Positions 7,352 through 15,203 are shown, counted from the first letter of the stretch. The stretch is DNA of 27,293 bases from JBDHRG01 sp039807445 (GCA_039807445.1 JBDHRG010000026.1:1-27293); one strand, 5' to 3'. The notes: generated by a model not told the origin, from the sequence alone. Numbers and translations are program-made.

Positions 7352-7405
7352 GTCGACCTGTCCGCCGAGCGCCCGGAGTTCCCGCCGGCGGATCGGTCGC
7401 CGTGA
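7352..7405 (+). pseudogene. ydcF 3'-end copy, downstream piece (split pseudogene)
   Basis: These 54 bases match the last 54 bases of ydcF (5167-5220) at 51 of 54 positions, including the stop codon, and translate as VDLSAERPEFPPADRSP. No ribosome site or start precedes it. It is the continuation of the fragment at 6002-6092. Confidence 0.8.
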
Positions 7406-7697
7406 GCGATCGGCCGGGGCCGCTGCACCGCTGTCATTGGAGCTGGCGAGAAATTACAATGCGCACGGCCCTCCCAGTCCGGCGGGAGGCCTCGATGGCG
7501 CCCGCGGGTGCCGCCGAGGCTGCGGACGGGTAGTTGGCGGAGAAACCCGCTTCGACCACAACACCAATCAAACTAAGGGAGACGAGACCAGCCCGCAGGG
7601 CACCACGGTGTCAGCGACGGCCCATCGAAGCGGGGTGAAGGCGATCCAGGGATGGACGGTGAACGACCACATCTCTAGAGACCATGGGCCCCGAACC
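7406..7697. other. Leader region of acyltransferase 2 with paired arms
   Basis: No convincing gene lies in these 292 bases. A perfect 10-bp inverted repeat, CCCGCTTCGA (7546-7555) and TCGAAGCGGG (7625-7634), encloses 69 bases that contain two small hairpins (GCCCgcaGGGC at 7591-7601 and CACCacGGTG next to it). The arrangement could be a structured 5' leader of the acyltransferase. It does not match riboswitch consensus sequences I know (cyclic-di-GMP-I, guanidine-II). Confidence 0.4.
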
Positions 7698-8426
7698 GTG
7701 ACTGACACATTCCGCAAGTACTTCTATGTGACGCCGGCCGACACGCCGGTACTGCAGGCGCAGGCGTACCGTATCCGCTACCGGGTCTACTGCCAGGAGT
7801 TCGGCTACGAGCAGGAAGAGGACTGCCCGGGCGGCATGGAGCGCGACGACTACGACGCGCGCTCGCGGCACGGCCTGCTGTACCACCGCGTCAGCGGTCG
7901 GCCGGCGGGCTGCGTGCGGCTGATCCTGCCCGACTCCGACGACCCCGCGGCGCCGTTGCCCTTCGAGCGCTTCTGCGGCGATGCGCTGGACCGCTCGCTG
8001 ATCGATCCGCGCGAGCTGCCGCCGGGCAGCTACGGCGAGTTCTCCCGACTCGCCGCGCTCGCCGAGTTCCGCTGCCGCAAGGAGGACGAACACCAGCCGC
8101 TCAATCTGAACGATTTCGAGCACATCGATGCCAGCGGTCGCGACAGTTTTCCGCTGGTTCCGCTGGGGCTGTTCCTGCTGGCGCTGGCGCTGTTCCTGAA
8201 AAGCAATCTGCAGATCGTGTTCGCGATGATGGAACCGCGGCTGGTGCGGCTGCTCAGGCGCTACGGGATCCTGTTCAAGCAGGTGGGCGAGGTGATGGAT
8301 TATCACGGCCCGCGCGGCCCGTTCATGATGCGCCGCGAAACGCTGTTGCCCAACCTGACGCCCGAGGCCTACGACCTGATCACGCTGATCGATCGGCAAC
8401 TGTCGAAGAACGCGCACGACACCTGA
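7698..8426 (+). CDS. PEP-CTERM/exosortase system-associated acyltransferase, copy 2
   Basis: The 242-residue protein is a close paralogue of the product of 1557-2330. It has the same blocks in the same order: FRKYFYVTPADTP, RIRYRVYCQEFGYE, EDCPGGME-DDYDARS, GCVRLILP, GEFSRLA, a hydrophobic helix LFLLALALFL, FAMMEPRL-RLLRRYGI and GEVMDYHGPRGPFMMRRE. The C-terminal 80 codons are nearly identical even at DNA level. It starts at a GTG at 7698 by alignment with copy 1; no strong ribosome site is seen, so a GTG further up (near 7660) is possible. The intervening 5.4 kb contains unrelated genes and the toxin-antitoxin island. Confidence 0.82.
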   Translation: MTDTFRKYFYVTPADTPVLQAQAYRIRYRVYCQEFGYEQEEDCPGGMERDDYDARSRHGLLYHRVSGRPAGCVRLILPDSDDPAAPLPFERFCGDALDRSLIDPRELPPGSYGEFSRLAALAEFRCRKEDEHQPLNLNDFEHIDASGRDSFPLVPLGLFLLALALFLKSNLQIVFAMMEPRLVRLLRRYGILFKQVGEVMDYHGPRGPFMMRRETLLPNLTPEAYDLITLIDRQLSKNAHDT

Positions 8427-8460
8427 GGCGGGATCTGCCTGAAAGGCGCGGATTGCACGG

Positions 8461-8530
8461 GGGCGGGCAGGCGCCCCGCGCTTGCCCGCCCGGTGGTGCA
8501 CCGACGATGGTGGGCAGCAAGCTGCCCACC
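8461..8530. terminator. Two strong hairpins between convergent acyltransferase 2 and putA
   Basis: Hairpin 1 pairs GGGCGGGCA (8461-8469) with TGCCCGCCC (8483-8491). Hairpin 2 pairs GGTGGGCAGC (8509-8518) with GCTGCCCACC (8521-8530) around a 2-base loop. They occupy the whole gap between two converging genes, which fits bidirectional termination. There is no T-run, so termination is inferred. Confidence 0.55.
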
Positions 8531-8548
8531 CGTGCGCGACCTCGCGCC

Positions 8549-11500
8549 TCACTCCTCGCCCAGCGACATCAGCGCCGCGTTGCCGCCGGCGGCGGTGGTG
8601 TTGACGCTCACCGTGCGCTCGGCGGCGAAGCGGTACAGGTAGTGCGGGCCGCCGGCCTTGGGGCCGGTGCCCGACAGGCCTTCGCCGCCGAAGGGCTGCA
8701 CGCCGACCACCGCGCCGATCATGTTGCGGTTGACGTAGCAGTTGCCGGCGCGCACGCGCTCGAGCACTTCGCGCACCGTCGAGTCGATGCGCGAGTGGAT
8801 GCCGAAGGTCAGGCCGTAGCCGGTGGCGTTCAGTGCATCGAGCACCTCGCCGAGCCGGTCGGCCGGGTAGCGCAGCACGTGCAGGATCGGGCCGAACACT
8901 TCGCGCTCGAGCTGAGCGATCGAGGCGATCTCGAAGGCCTGCGGCGCGACGAAGGTCCCCTGCGCGGCCGCCGCCGGCACCTCGACGCGGTGGATCAGCC
9001 TGGCCTCGCGCGCCATCTTCGCCGCGTGCGCCTCGAGCATCTGCCTGGCCTCGGCATCGATCACCGGACCGACGTCGGTGGCCAGCTCGCGCGGATCGCC
9101 GACGCGCAGCTCGGCCATCGCGCCGGCGAGCATCTTCAGCACCTTGTCGGCGACGTCGTCCTGCACCAGCAGCAGGCGCAGCGCCGAGCAGCGCTGGCCG
9201 GCGCTCTGGAAGCTCGAGGCCAGCACGTCGGCGACCACCTGCTCGGGCAGCGCCGAGGAGTCGACCACCATCGCGTTCTGGCCGCCGGTCTCGGCGATCA
9301 GCGGCACGATGGGGCCGCGCTTGTCGGCCAAGGTGCGGTTGATCGCCCACGCGGTTTCGGTGCTGCCGGTGAAGGCGACGCCACTGACGCGCGGGTCGGC
9401 GACCAGGCGTGCGCCGACGCGGCCGTCGCCCGGCAGCAACTGCAGTGCATCGTTCGGCACGCCGGCGCGGTGCAGCAGCCCGACGGCGTAGGCACCGATC
9501 AGCGGCGTCTGCTCGGCCGGCTTGGCGATCACCGTGTTGCCGGCGGCCAGGGCGGCGGCGATCTGGCCGGTGAAGATCGCCAGCGGGAAGTTCCACGGGC
9601 TGATGCAGACGAACACGCCGCGGCCGTGCAACTGAAGCGCGTTGCTCTCGCCGGTCGGGCCAGGCATCGCCCGGGGGGCGAAGTCGTAGCGCGCACGCAT
9701 CGCGTAGTAGCGGCAGAAGTCGACCGCTTCGCGCACCTCGGCGATGGCGTCGTTCAGCGTCTTGCCCGCTTCGCGCACCAGGATGCCGAGCAGCGTCGCC
9801 ATCTCGGCTTCCATCAGCTCGGCGGCGCGCACCAGCGCCTCGGCGCGCTCGGCGACCGGGGTGTCGTCCCAGTCCGGGAAGGCGCGCGCGGCGCGCGCCA
9901 GCGCATCCGTGACCTGGGCATCCGAGGCTTCGACCACGGTGCCGACGACGCGGCGCTGGTCGGCCGGCTCGTGCAGCGTGCGCGCGCTGCCGGGCTGCGC
10001 GACGCCACCGATGATCGGCGCCGCCTGCCATTGCCGGCTCTCGAGCGCGCTGATCGCCTCGAGCACCGGCTGGAGCTGCGCGTAATCGGAGAGGTCGAGC
10101 CCGCGCGAGTTCTTGCGCTCGGCACCGTACAGGTCTTCGGGGAGCGGGATGCGCGGGTGCGGGATCTGCGTCAGCCGCGCGACCCGCGCCACCGGGTCGG
10201 CGATGATCTCGTCGATCGGCGCGCGCTCGTCGACGATGCGGTTGACGAACGAGGTGTTGGCGCCGTTCTCGAGCAGCCGCCGTACCAGATAGGCGAGCAG
10301 GTCCTCGTGGCTGCCGACCGGGGCGTAGATGCGGCAGGGGATGCCGTTCGGCGCCACGATCTGCTCGTACAGCGCCTCGCCCATGCCGTGCAGGCGCTGG
10401 AACTCGAACTTGCCGGCGGCGGCCTCGGGCCCGCCGGCCATCTCGACGATCGCCGCCACGGTGTGGGCGTTGTGCGTCGCGAACTGCGGGAACAGCGCAT
10501 CGGGCGCGCCCAGCATCCTGCGCGCACAGGCCAGGTACGACACGTCGGTGTTGGCCTTGCGCGTGAACAGCGGGTAGTCGTCGAGGCCGCGCTCCTGCGC
10601 GCGCTTGATCTCGGTGTCCCAGTACGCGCCCTTGACCAGGCGCACCATCAGTCGTCGCCCGACCGAGCGCGACAGTTCGATCAGCCACTCGATCACGTGG
10701 ATCGCGCGCTTCTGGTAGGCCTGCACCGCCAGGCCGAAGCCTTCCCAGCCGGCGAGCAGCGGGTCGCGGAACACGTGCTCGATCAGCTCGAGCGACAGCT
10801 CGAGGCGGTCGGCCTCTTCGGCGTCGACGGTCAGGTTGATGTCGTAGCGCTTGGCGAGCAGCGCCAGCGCCTTCAGCTTGGCGCCGAGCTCGGCGATCAC
10901 GCGCTCGCCGTGCGCCAGCTCGTAGCGCGGGTGCAGCGCCGAGAGCTTGATCGAGATGCCCGGCGCGGGCTGCGGGCCGCGGCCGGCGGCGACCTTGCCG
11001 ATCGCGTGGATCGCCGCCTGGTAAGCCTCGAAGTAGCGTTCGGCGTCCTCGCCGGTGCGCGCCGCTTCGCCGAGCATGTCGTACGAGTAGCGGTAGCCCT
11101 TGGCCTCGAGCTCGCGCGCGCGCTCGGTGGCTTCCTTGATGTTGCGCCCCATCACGAACTGGCGGCCGAGGATGCGCATCGCCTGCGCCACCGCGGTGCG
11201 CACCAGCGGCTCGCCGCTGCGCTGGATCAGGCGCTCGAGGATGCCGGCGCTGCGGTCGATCTTGATGATGCGCCCGGTCAGCATCAGCCCCCAGGTCGAG
11301 GCGTTGACGAAGGTCGATTCGCTCTGGCCGAGGTGGCGCTCCCAGTCGGCCGAGCCGATCTTGTCGCGGATCAGCTTGTCGCGGGTGGCGTCGTCGGGGA
11401 TGCGCAGCAGCGCTTCGGCCAGGCACATCAGCACCACGCCCTCGGTGCTGGAGAGCTGGTACTCGTGCATGAAGGCGTCGATGCCGCTCGAGCGCACGCG

Positions 11501-11680
11501 CTCGGCGCGGACCCTGGCCACCAGCGCGCGGGCGCGCTCGCTGACGCGGTCGCGCATCTCGGCCGGCAGCATCGCTTCCTTCAGCAGCGCGGCGACCACC
11601 TCGCTCTCGTCGGCGCGGTAGGCGGCGTTCAGCGCCGGGTGCAGCGGGTGTTGGAGCAGGCTGGGCTGGTAGGTCTGCAT
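8549..11680 (-). CDS. putA: Bifunctional proline dehydrogenase / L-glutamate gamma-semialdehyde dehydrogenase
   Basis: The 1,043-residue PutA oxidises proline to glutamate in two channelled steps. The FAD-dependent PRODH barrel is in the N-terminal half (VRLVKGAYWDTEIKRAQERG and FATHNAHTVAAI). The NAD+-dependent aldehyde dehydrogenase is in the C-terminal half: FVCISPWNFPLAIFTGQ, VAFTGSTETA, IAETGGQNAMVVDS with the general-base Glu and SFQSAGQRCSALR with the catalytic Cys. It ends in GGEGLSGTGPKAGGPHYLYRF. The N-terminus begins directly at the arm region and lacks the ribbon-helix-helix repressor domain of E. coli PutA (about 1,320 residues). It therefore does not regulate itself; the divergent Lrp-type gene presumably does. 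Long open frames on the opposite strand are compositional shadows. Confidence 0.97.
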   Translation of the reverse strand: MQTYQPSLLQHPLHPALNAAYRADESEVVAALLKEAMLPAEMRDRVSERARALVARVRAERVRSSGIDAFMHEYQLSSTEGVVLMCLAEALLRIPDDATRDKLIRDKIGSADWERHLGQSESTFVNASTWGLMLTGRIIKIDRSAGILERLIQRSGEPLVRTAVAQAMRILGRQFVMGRNIKEATERARELEAKGYRYSYDMLGEAARTGEDAERYFEAYQAAIHAIGKVAAGRGPQPAPGISIKLSALHPRYELAHGERVIAELGAKLKALALLAKRYDINLTVDAEEADRLELSLELIEHVFRDPLLAGWEGFGLAVQAYQKRAIHVIEWLIELSRSVGRRLMVRLVKGAYWDTEIKRAQERGLDDYPLFTRKANTDVSYLACARRMLGAPDALFPQFATHNAHTVAAIVEMAGGPEAAAGKFEFQRLHGMGEALYEQIVAPNGIPCRIYAPVGSHEDLLAYLVRRLLENGANTSFVNRIVDERAPIDEIIADPVARVARLTQIPHPRIPLPEDLYGAERKNSRGLDLSDYAQLQPVLEAISALESRQWQAAPIIGGVAQPGSARTLHEPADQRRVVGTVVEASDAQVTDALARAARAFPDWDDTPVAERAEALVRAAELMEAEMATLLGILVREAGKTLNDAIAEVREAVDFCRYYAMRARYDFAPRAMPGPTGESNALQLHGRGVFVCISPWNFPLAIFTGQIAAALAAGNTVIAKPAEQTPLIGAYAVGLLHRAGVPNDALQLLPGDGRVGARLVADPRVSGVAFTGSTETAWAINRTLADKRGPIVPLIAETGGQNAMVVDSSALPEQVVADVLASSFQSAGQRCSALRLLLVQDDVADKVLKMLAGAMAELRVGDPRELATDVGPVIDAEARQMLEAHAAKMAREARLIHRVEVPAAAAQGTFVAPQAFEIASIAQLEREVFGPILHVLRYPADRLGEVLDALNATGYGLTFGIHSRIDSTVREVLERVRAGNCYVNRNMIGAVVGVQPFGGEGLSGTGPKAGGPHYLYRFAAERTVSVNTTAAGGNAALMSLGEE

Positions 11681-11825
11681 GGCGGGGCATCCTCGGTGGT
11701 CGGACCGCCTCGGCGGGCGGAATCGCTGCGAATTATTGTCGAGATCCGGCGGAATGTCGTTTCGAAGTAATCGCTGATTTCATTATTATCGAACGAGAAA
11801 ATGCCGATTTTTCCGTGAGGATAAC
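11681..11825. promoter_or_regulatory. putA/lrp divergent control region with repeated sites
   Basis: This AT-rich 145-base gap carries ATTATTGTCGA (11732-11742) and ATTATTATCGA (11782-11792), direct repeats exactly 50 bases apart (about five helical turns). A partial inverted copy, TCGAAGTAAT (11762-11771), lies between them. Phased sites of this kind suit an Lrp/AsnC octamer. Promoter elements could not be assigned firmly. Confidence 0.5.
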
Positions 11826-12305
11826 GTGAAGAATCGTTCACAGCGAACCCTGGACCGCACCGACCTCGCCATCCTGCGTCTGCTGCAGCGCGAGGGTCGC
11901 ATCGCCAACGTCGAACTCGCTGCGCGCGTCAACCTGAGCCCGCCGCCGTGCCTCGAGCGCGTGCGCCGGCTCGAGCGCGAGGGCTACATCGTCGGCTACC
12001 GCGCCGAGCTCGACCCCGGCAAGCTCGGCGCCGGGCTGCTGGTGTTCGTCCAGGTGACGCTCGACCGCACCACCCCCGATGTGTTCGAGCGCTTCAAGGG
12101 CGTGGTGCACGAGATCGCCGAGGTGCTCGAGTGCCACATGGTCGCCGGCGGCTTCGACTACCTGATCAAGCTGCGCGTCGCCGACATGGACGCCTACCGC
12201 AAGCTGCTCGGCGACAAGCTCACCGCGCTGCCGGGCGTGCTGCAGACGCACACCTACGTCGTGATGGAAGAGGTCAAGAACACCCGCGAGCTGCCGGTGG
12301 GGTAG
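11826..12305 (+). CDS. Lrp/AsnC-family regulator, probably proline-responsive activator of putA
   Basis: The 159-residue protein has an N-terminal helix-turn-helix (LDRTDLAILRLLQREGRIANVELAARVNLSP, about 9-40, followed by CLERVRRLEREGYI) and a C-terminal RAM/AsnC ligand-binding domain (VLECHMVAGGFDYLIKLRVADMDAYRKLL and VVMEEVKNTRELPV). Length and layout match Lrp itself. In several proteobacteria an Lrp-type protein divergent from putA (PutR, BkdR-like) activates putA with proline as signal. The arrangement here, with a PutA lacking its own DNA-binding domain, supports the same role. The start is a GTG with GAGG about 8 bases upstream. Its end is followed after 49 bases by an unrelated gene. 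Confidence 0.9.
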   Translation: MKNRSQRTLDRTDLAILRLLQREGRIANVELAARVNLSPPPCLERVRRLEREGYIVGYRAELDPGKLGAGLLVFVQVTLDRTTPDVFERFKGVVHEIAEVLECHMVAGGFDYLIKLRVADMDAYRKLLGDKLTALPGVLQTHTYVVMEEVKNTRELPVG

Positions 12306-12354
12306 GGACCTATCGTTGTGGTGCGCATTTCCGTCGAGGCTCGAGGAGGCCCAC

Positions 12355-12873
12355 ATGGCAGGCAAGACCCAGGCGAGGACCTACCAGATCAAGATCACCT
12401 TGGTCGGCAGCAAGCCTCCCATCTGGCGCCGCGTGCTCGTGGCCGACACGATGACGCTGGCCCGACTCCACGACGTGATCCAGATCGCGATGGGATGGAC
12501 GGATTCCCATCTGCACCAGTTCGCCGTCAAGGGGCAGCTCTACGGCACGCCCGATCCCGAGTTCGATGTCGAGGTGAAGGATGCCGCGCGCGTCAAGCTC
12601 GGGGGCGTGCTGAAGCAGGAAAAGGACTGGATCGTCTACGAGTACGACTTCGGCGACAGCTGGGAGCACAGGATCGTGCTGGAGAAAGTGCTCCCGCACG
12701 ACGCCAGTGTGCCGGTGCCGCGTTGCATCGCCGGCAAGCGCGTCTGCCCGCCCGAAGACTGCGGCGGCATCTGGGGCTACGCGGACCTGCTGGAAGCCAT
12801 CGGCGATCCGGCGCATCCGGAGCGGACCACATCCGCGATCGAGCATTCGGCAACGCGACTGTCGCGGATGTAA
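12355..12873 (+). CDS. Plasmid pRiA4b ORF-3-like family protein
   Basis: The 172-residue protein has the conserved pattern of the pRiA4b ORF-3 family (also called IS1096 passenger-like): YQIKITLVGSKPPIWRRVLV, LHDVIQIAMGWTDSHLHQF, YEYDFGDSWEHRIVLE and CIAGKRVCPPEDCGGIWGYADLLEAI. No biochemical function is established for the family. AGGAGG lies 6 bases before the ATG. The C-terminus diverges after GDPAHPE: relatives usually continue with an E-rich helix and an FDPE motif, whereas here the chain ends in a serine/arginine-rich tail. A frameshift or truncation near 12820 is possible. Confidence 0.85.
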   Translation: MAGKTQARTYQIKITLVGSKPPIWRRVLVADTMTLARLHDVIQIAMGWTDSHLHQFAVKGQLYGTPDPEFDVEVKDAARVKLGGVLKQEKDWIVYEYDFGDSWEHRIVLEKVLPHDASVPVPRCIAGKRVCPPEDCGGIWGYADLLEAIGDPAHPERTTSAIEHSATRLSRM

Positions 12874-12930
12874 TCCGCCCCTTGTGTCCGGCGAGGTGGG
12901 GCTGCGCCGACGGAGGCGGGCAGGCCGTTG

Positions 12931-12959
12931 CCGGCCGAACCTGATAAGGTGTCGGCCGG
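12931..12959. terminator. Hairpin downstream of the pRiA4b-like gene
   Basis: CCGGCCGA (12931-12938) pairs with TCGGCCGG (12952-12959), and the inner ACCT-GATA-AGGT extends the stem with one bulged base. It is a strong hairpin without a T-run. The surrounding 12874-13141 shows no gene. Confidence 0.4.
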
Positions 12960-13141
12960 ACAAGGTCGACGGCGCCGGCGCGGCGTCCGCCAGGAGATGC
13001 CGTCAGGGGCGAGGAGAAGGCGCATCGGTCGCCGTGATCCGAGCCGCGCTGGCGTCCTGCCCGGCGCCGCCGCCGGCGTGACGAAGCGCCTGCCCGGTGC
13101 CACGTGCCCGTTCGTTGCCCCGATGCTGAAAGGAGTCGTCG

Positions 13142-13633
13142 ATGAAATCGCTTGCCTTGGTCGCTATCGCCGGTTGCGCGGTCCTCGCGGGATGCGCGTC
13201 CACCGAGGGTGTCCGGCCCGCCGCCGGGAGCGCGCGAACCGAAACCTGCAAGCCCGTCACGGAGCAGGAGATCGCCGCGCTGTTCGATCGCTGGAACCAG
13301 TCCTTGCAAAGCGGGGACCCGCACAAGGTCGTGGCCAACTATGCGGAGCGCTCCATCCTGCTGCCTACCGCCTCCAACACGCCGCGCCTGAGCCCGACGG
13401 AGAAAGAGGATTACTTCCGTTATTTTCTCGCGAACCGTCCCGCCGGGCAGATCGATTCGCGCTTCGTCGAGATCGGCTGCAACACCGCGCTCGATGCGGG
13501 GCTCTATACTTTCACGTTTGCCAGGACGGGCAAGTCGCTCAGCGGTCGGTACAGCTTCACCTATCGCTGGGATGGCTCGCAGTGGCTCATCACCAGCCAC
13601 CATTCTTCCGCGATGCCCGAGAAGCGGCCGTGA
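13142..13633 (+). CDS. SnoaL-like/DUF4440 (CaMKII-association-type) lipoprotein
   Basis: The 163-residue protein begins with a lipoprotein signal peptide ending in the lipobox LAGC (Cys18), so it is probably anchored in the outer or inner membrane. The mature part has the cystatin-like NTF2 fold pattern: ITEQ-IAALFDRWNQSL-SGDP-KVVANYAERSILLPT (about 41-77) and GRYSFTYRWDGSQWLITSHHSS at the end. Members of this SgcJ/EcaC and CaMKII-association group are often of unknown role; no catalytic residue could be named. AAAGGAG precedes the ATG. It stands alone, 110 bases before the next gene. Confidence 0.75.
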   Translation: MKSLALVAIAGCAVLAGCASTEGVRPAAGSARTETCKPVTEQEIAALFDRWNQSLQSGDPHKVVANYAERSILLPTASNTPRLSPTEKEDYFRYFLANRPAGQIDSRFVEIGCNTALDAGLYTFTFARTGKSLSGRYSFTYRWDGSQWLITSHHSSAMPEKRP

Positions 13634-13743
13634 TCGCGGTCTGATCGTGCGCGCGCCTCAGAGGGGCCGGGGCGGCGCCGCTGGTATCCGCTGGCGGGCG
13701 GAGCTCGGGCGCGAGGCCCGGGACCGGCGGACAGGAGGTGGAC

Positions 13744-15078
13744 ATGGGCGATCTCGCGATACGGTGGCACAGGCCGACGCCGCGCCTGGCGCCGGTGCGC
13801 GTCGCGCCCCGGCACGCCGTGGCCGAGGTGCTGCGCCCGGACGCCTCGGCTCCGGGTCCGGCCGCGTCGGCGATCGTGGACGAGGTGCTGCGCTCGCCGG
13901 GGCGGCCGCTCGACCCCGACAGCCGGGCCTTCTTCGAGCCGCGCTTCGGCCGCGACCTCGGCGAGGTGCGCGTGCGCGCCGACGCCGGCGCGGCGCGCTC
14001 GGCGCGGGCGGTGGGCGCGCTGGCGTACACCGTGGGCCGGGACGTGGTGTTCGGCGCCGGGCGGTTCGCACCGGGCACGGCGGCGGGGCGCCGGCTGCTG
14101 GCGCACGAGCTGACGCACGTATTGCAGCAGCGCGGCGGCGCCGAGCGGCTGTCGCGGGTGCCGACCGAGAGCGGTGTGCGCGACGGGCGTTACACCTTCT
14201 CGAGCAACTGCGGCTGGATCGACTGGTCGCACGCCGACCCGGCGCTGGTCGCGGGGTTGATCCGGCGTGTGCGCCAGGCTTCCGAGAACCTGCGCGCGGT
14301 CGGCGCCGGCGCGTCCGCCGGCGAGCTGTCGAGCCCGACGATGAGTTCCACGCTGCCCGGGCTCGGCACGGTGCTGTCGAGCGCCTCGGTCCGCGTCCGG
14401 CTGCTGCGGCCGCTGTCGGCCGACGAGGTCGACAGCGTGGCGCTGGGCATCTTCAAGAAGCTGTCGATCGTCTTCGAGACGCAGCAGGAGTGGACCGACC
14501 TGATCGGCGAATCCTCGTTCGCGCAGGAGGACCTGCCCTCGAACCTGATCGCGTTCTACATGGCGGTGCGCGGCTACACGCGCGAGCGGATCGAACAGCT
14601 CTGCGGCGCGGTCGATCGCGACAGCGCGCTGCGCGAGTTCGAGCGCAACCACGACTTCCGCAAGAACCGCGGCTTCGAGCCGATCGGCGCGGCCGGGACC
14701 TGGCCCGCCGAGCTGTCGAGCATCGCCGACAGCCAGGCGGCGGCGTTGTACGAAGTCCTCACGGTGTCGGCGAGCCAGGGGACTTCGCGCTACACCTTCT
14801 GCCCGATGTACCGCGTGGTGGGCACGATCGGCGAGACCGACCTGCTGATCACCAGCGTCGGCGGGACGACGTTCACGGCCGCCGACAACGTCCGCGTCGT
14901 GCCGACCTACCGCGCCTACGACGGCACCAGCGGCCGCTACGGCCACGTGCCCTTCATCCAGGTCGAACCCTACAGCCAGCCCGACTTCCACGCCTTCAGG
15001 CACAACGGCCTCGCCTGGCCGCTCTACGTGCCCTCGCCGGTGCTGGTGTGTCTGACGAGCCGCGGCAATCCGGTGTGA
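13744..15078 (+). CDS. DUF4157 (eCIS-core) protein with HExxH motif and large C-terminal domain
   Basis: The 444-residue protein starts at ATG 13744, with AGGAGG ending 5 bases upstream. Residues about 52-130 are a DUF4157 domain: DPDSRAFFEPRFGRDLGEVRVRAD, ARAVGALAYTVGRDVVFGAG, and RLLAHELTHVLQQ with the zincin-like HELTH at 121-125. DUF4157 is typical of extracellular contractile injection system cargo and of polymorphic toxins, where it may act as a protease. The C-terminal 300 residues (CGWIDWSHADP, FFKKLS-type IFKKLSIVFETQQEWTDLIGESSFAQEDLPSNLIAFYMAVRGY, NHDFRKNRGFEPI) resemble DUF4056-type sequences from memory; this is unverified. There is no signal peptide, and no injection-system structural gene lies in the window. 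Confidence 0.8.
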   Translation: MGDLAIRWHRPTPRLAPVRVAPRHAVAEVLRPDASAPGPAASAIVDEVLRSPGRPLDPDSRAFFEPRFGRDLGEVRVRADAGAARSARAVGALAYTVGRDVVFGAGRFAPGTAAGRRLLAHELTHVLQQRGGAERLSRVPTESGVRDGRYTFSSNCGWIDWSHADPALVAGLIRRVRQASENLRAVGAGASAGELSSPTMSSTLPGLGTVLSSASVRVRLLRPLSADEVDSVALGIFKKLSIVFETQQEWTDLIGESSFAQEDLPSNLIAFYMAVRGYTRERIEQLCGAVDRDSALREFERNHDFRKNRGFEPIGAAGTWPAELSSIADSQAAALYEVLTVSASQGTSRYTFCPMYRVVGTIGETDLLITSVGGTTFTAADNVRVVPTYRAYDGTSGRYGHVPFIQVEPYSQPDFHAFRHNGLAWPLYVPSPVLVCLTSRGNPV

Positions 15079-15203
15079 GGGGAGGAGGGTGCGCGCCCGC
15101 CCCCCGGGCCGGGCCTTGCGTGGTGGATTCGCCGCGAGATCTGCGAAGATCGCGGTGTGCGGCCGGGGGCCCGGAAGAGCCGGTGCGGGGGGAGGGGGTT
15201 TCG

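Noticed and set aside
7406..7697. Sigma-54 promoter or cyclic-di-GMP riboswitch before acyltransferase 2
   Set aside because: PEP-CTERM genes can be sigma-54 dependent, but no GG-N10-GC pair with good context was found. The leader does not fit the conserved cyclic-di-GMP-I core.
7611..11770. Very long open frames on both strands across putA
   Set aside because: They overlap the full-length PutA with all catalytic motifs. Their composition (Arg/Ala/Gly-rich or repetitive) is that of GC-rich antisense and shifted frames.
12874..15203. A contractile injection system (eCIS) locus around the DUF4157 protein
   Set aside because: No tube, sheath, baseplate or AAA+ gene occurs anywhere in the window; only the cargo-type domain is present.
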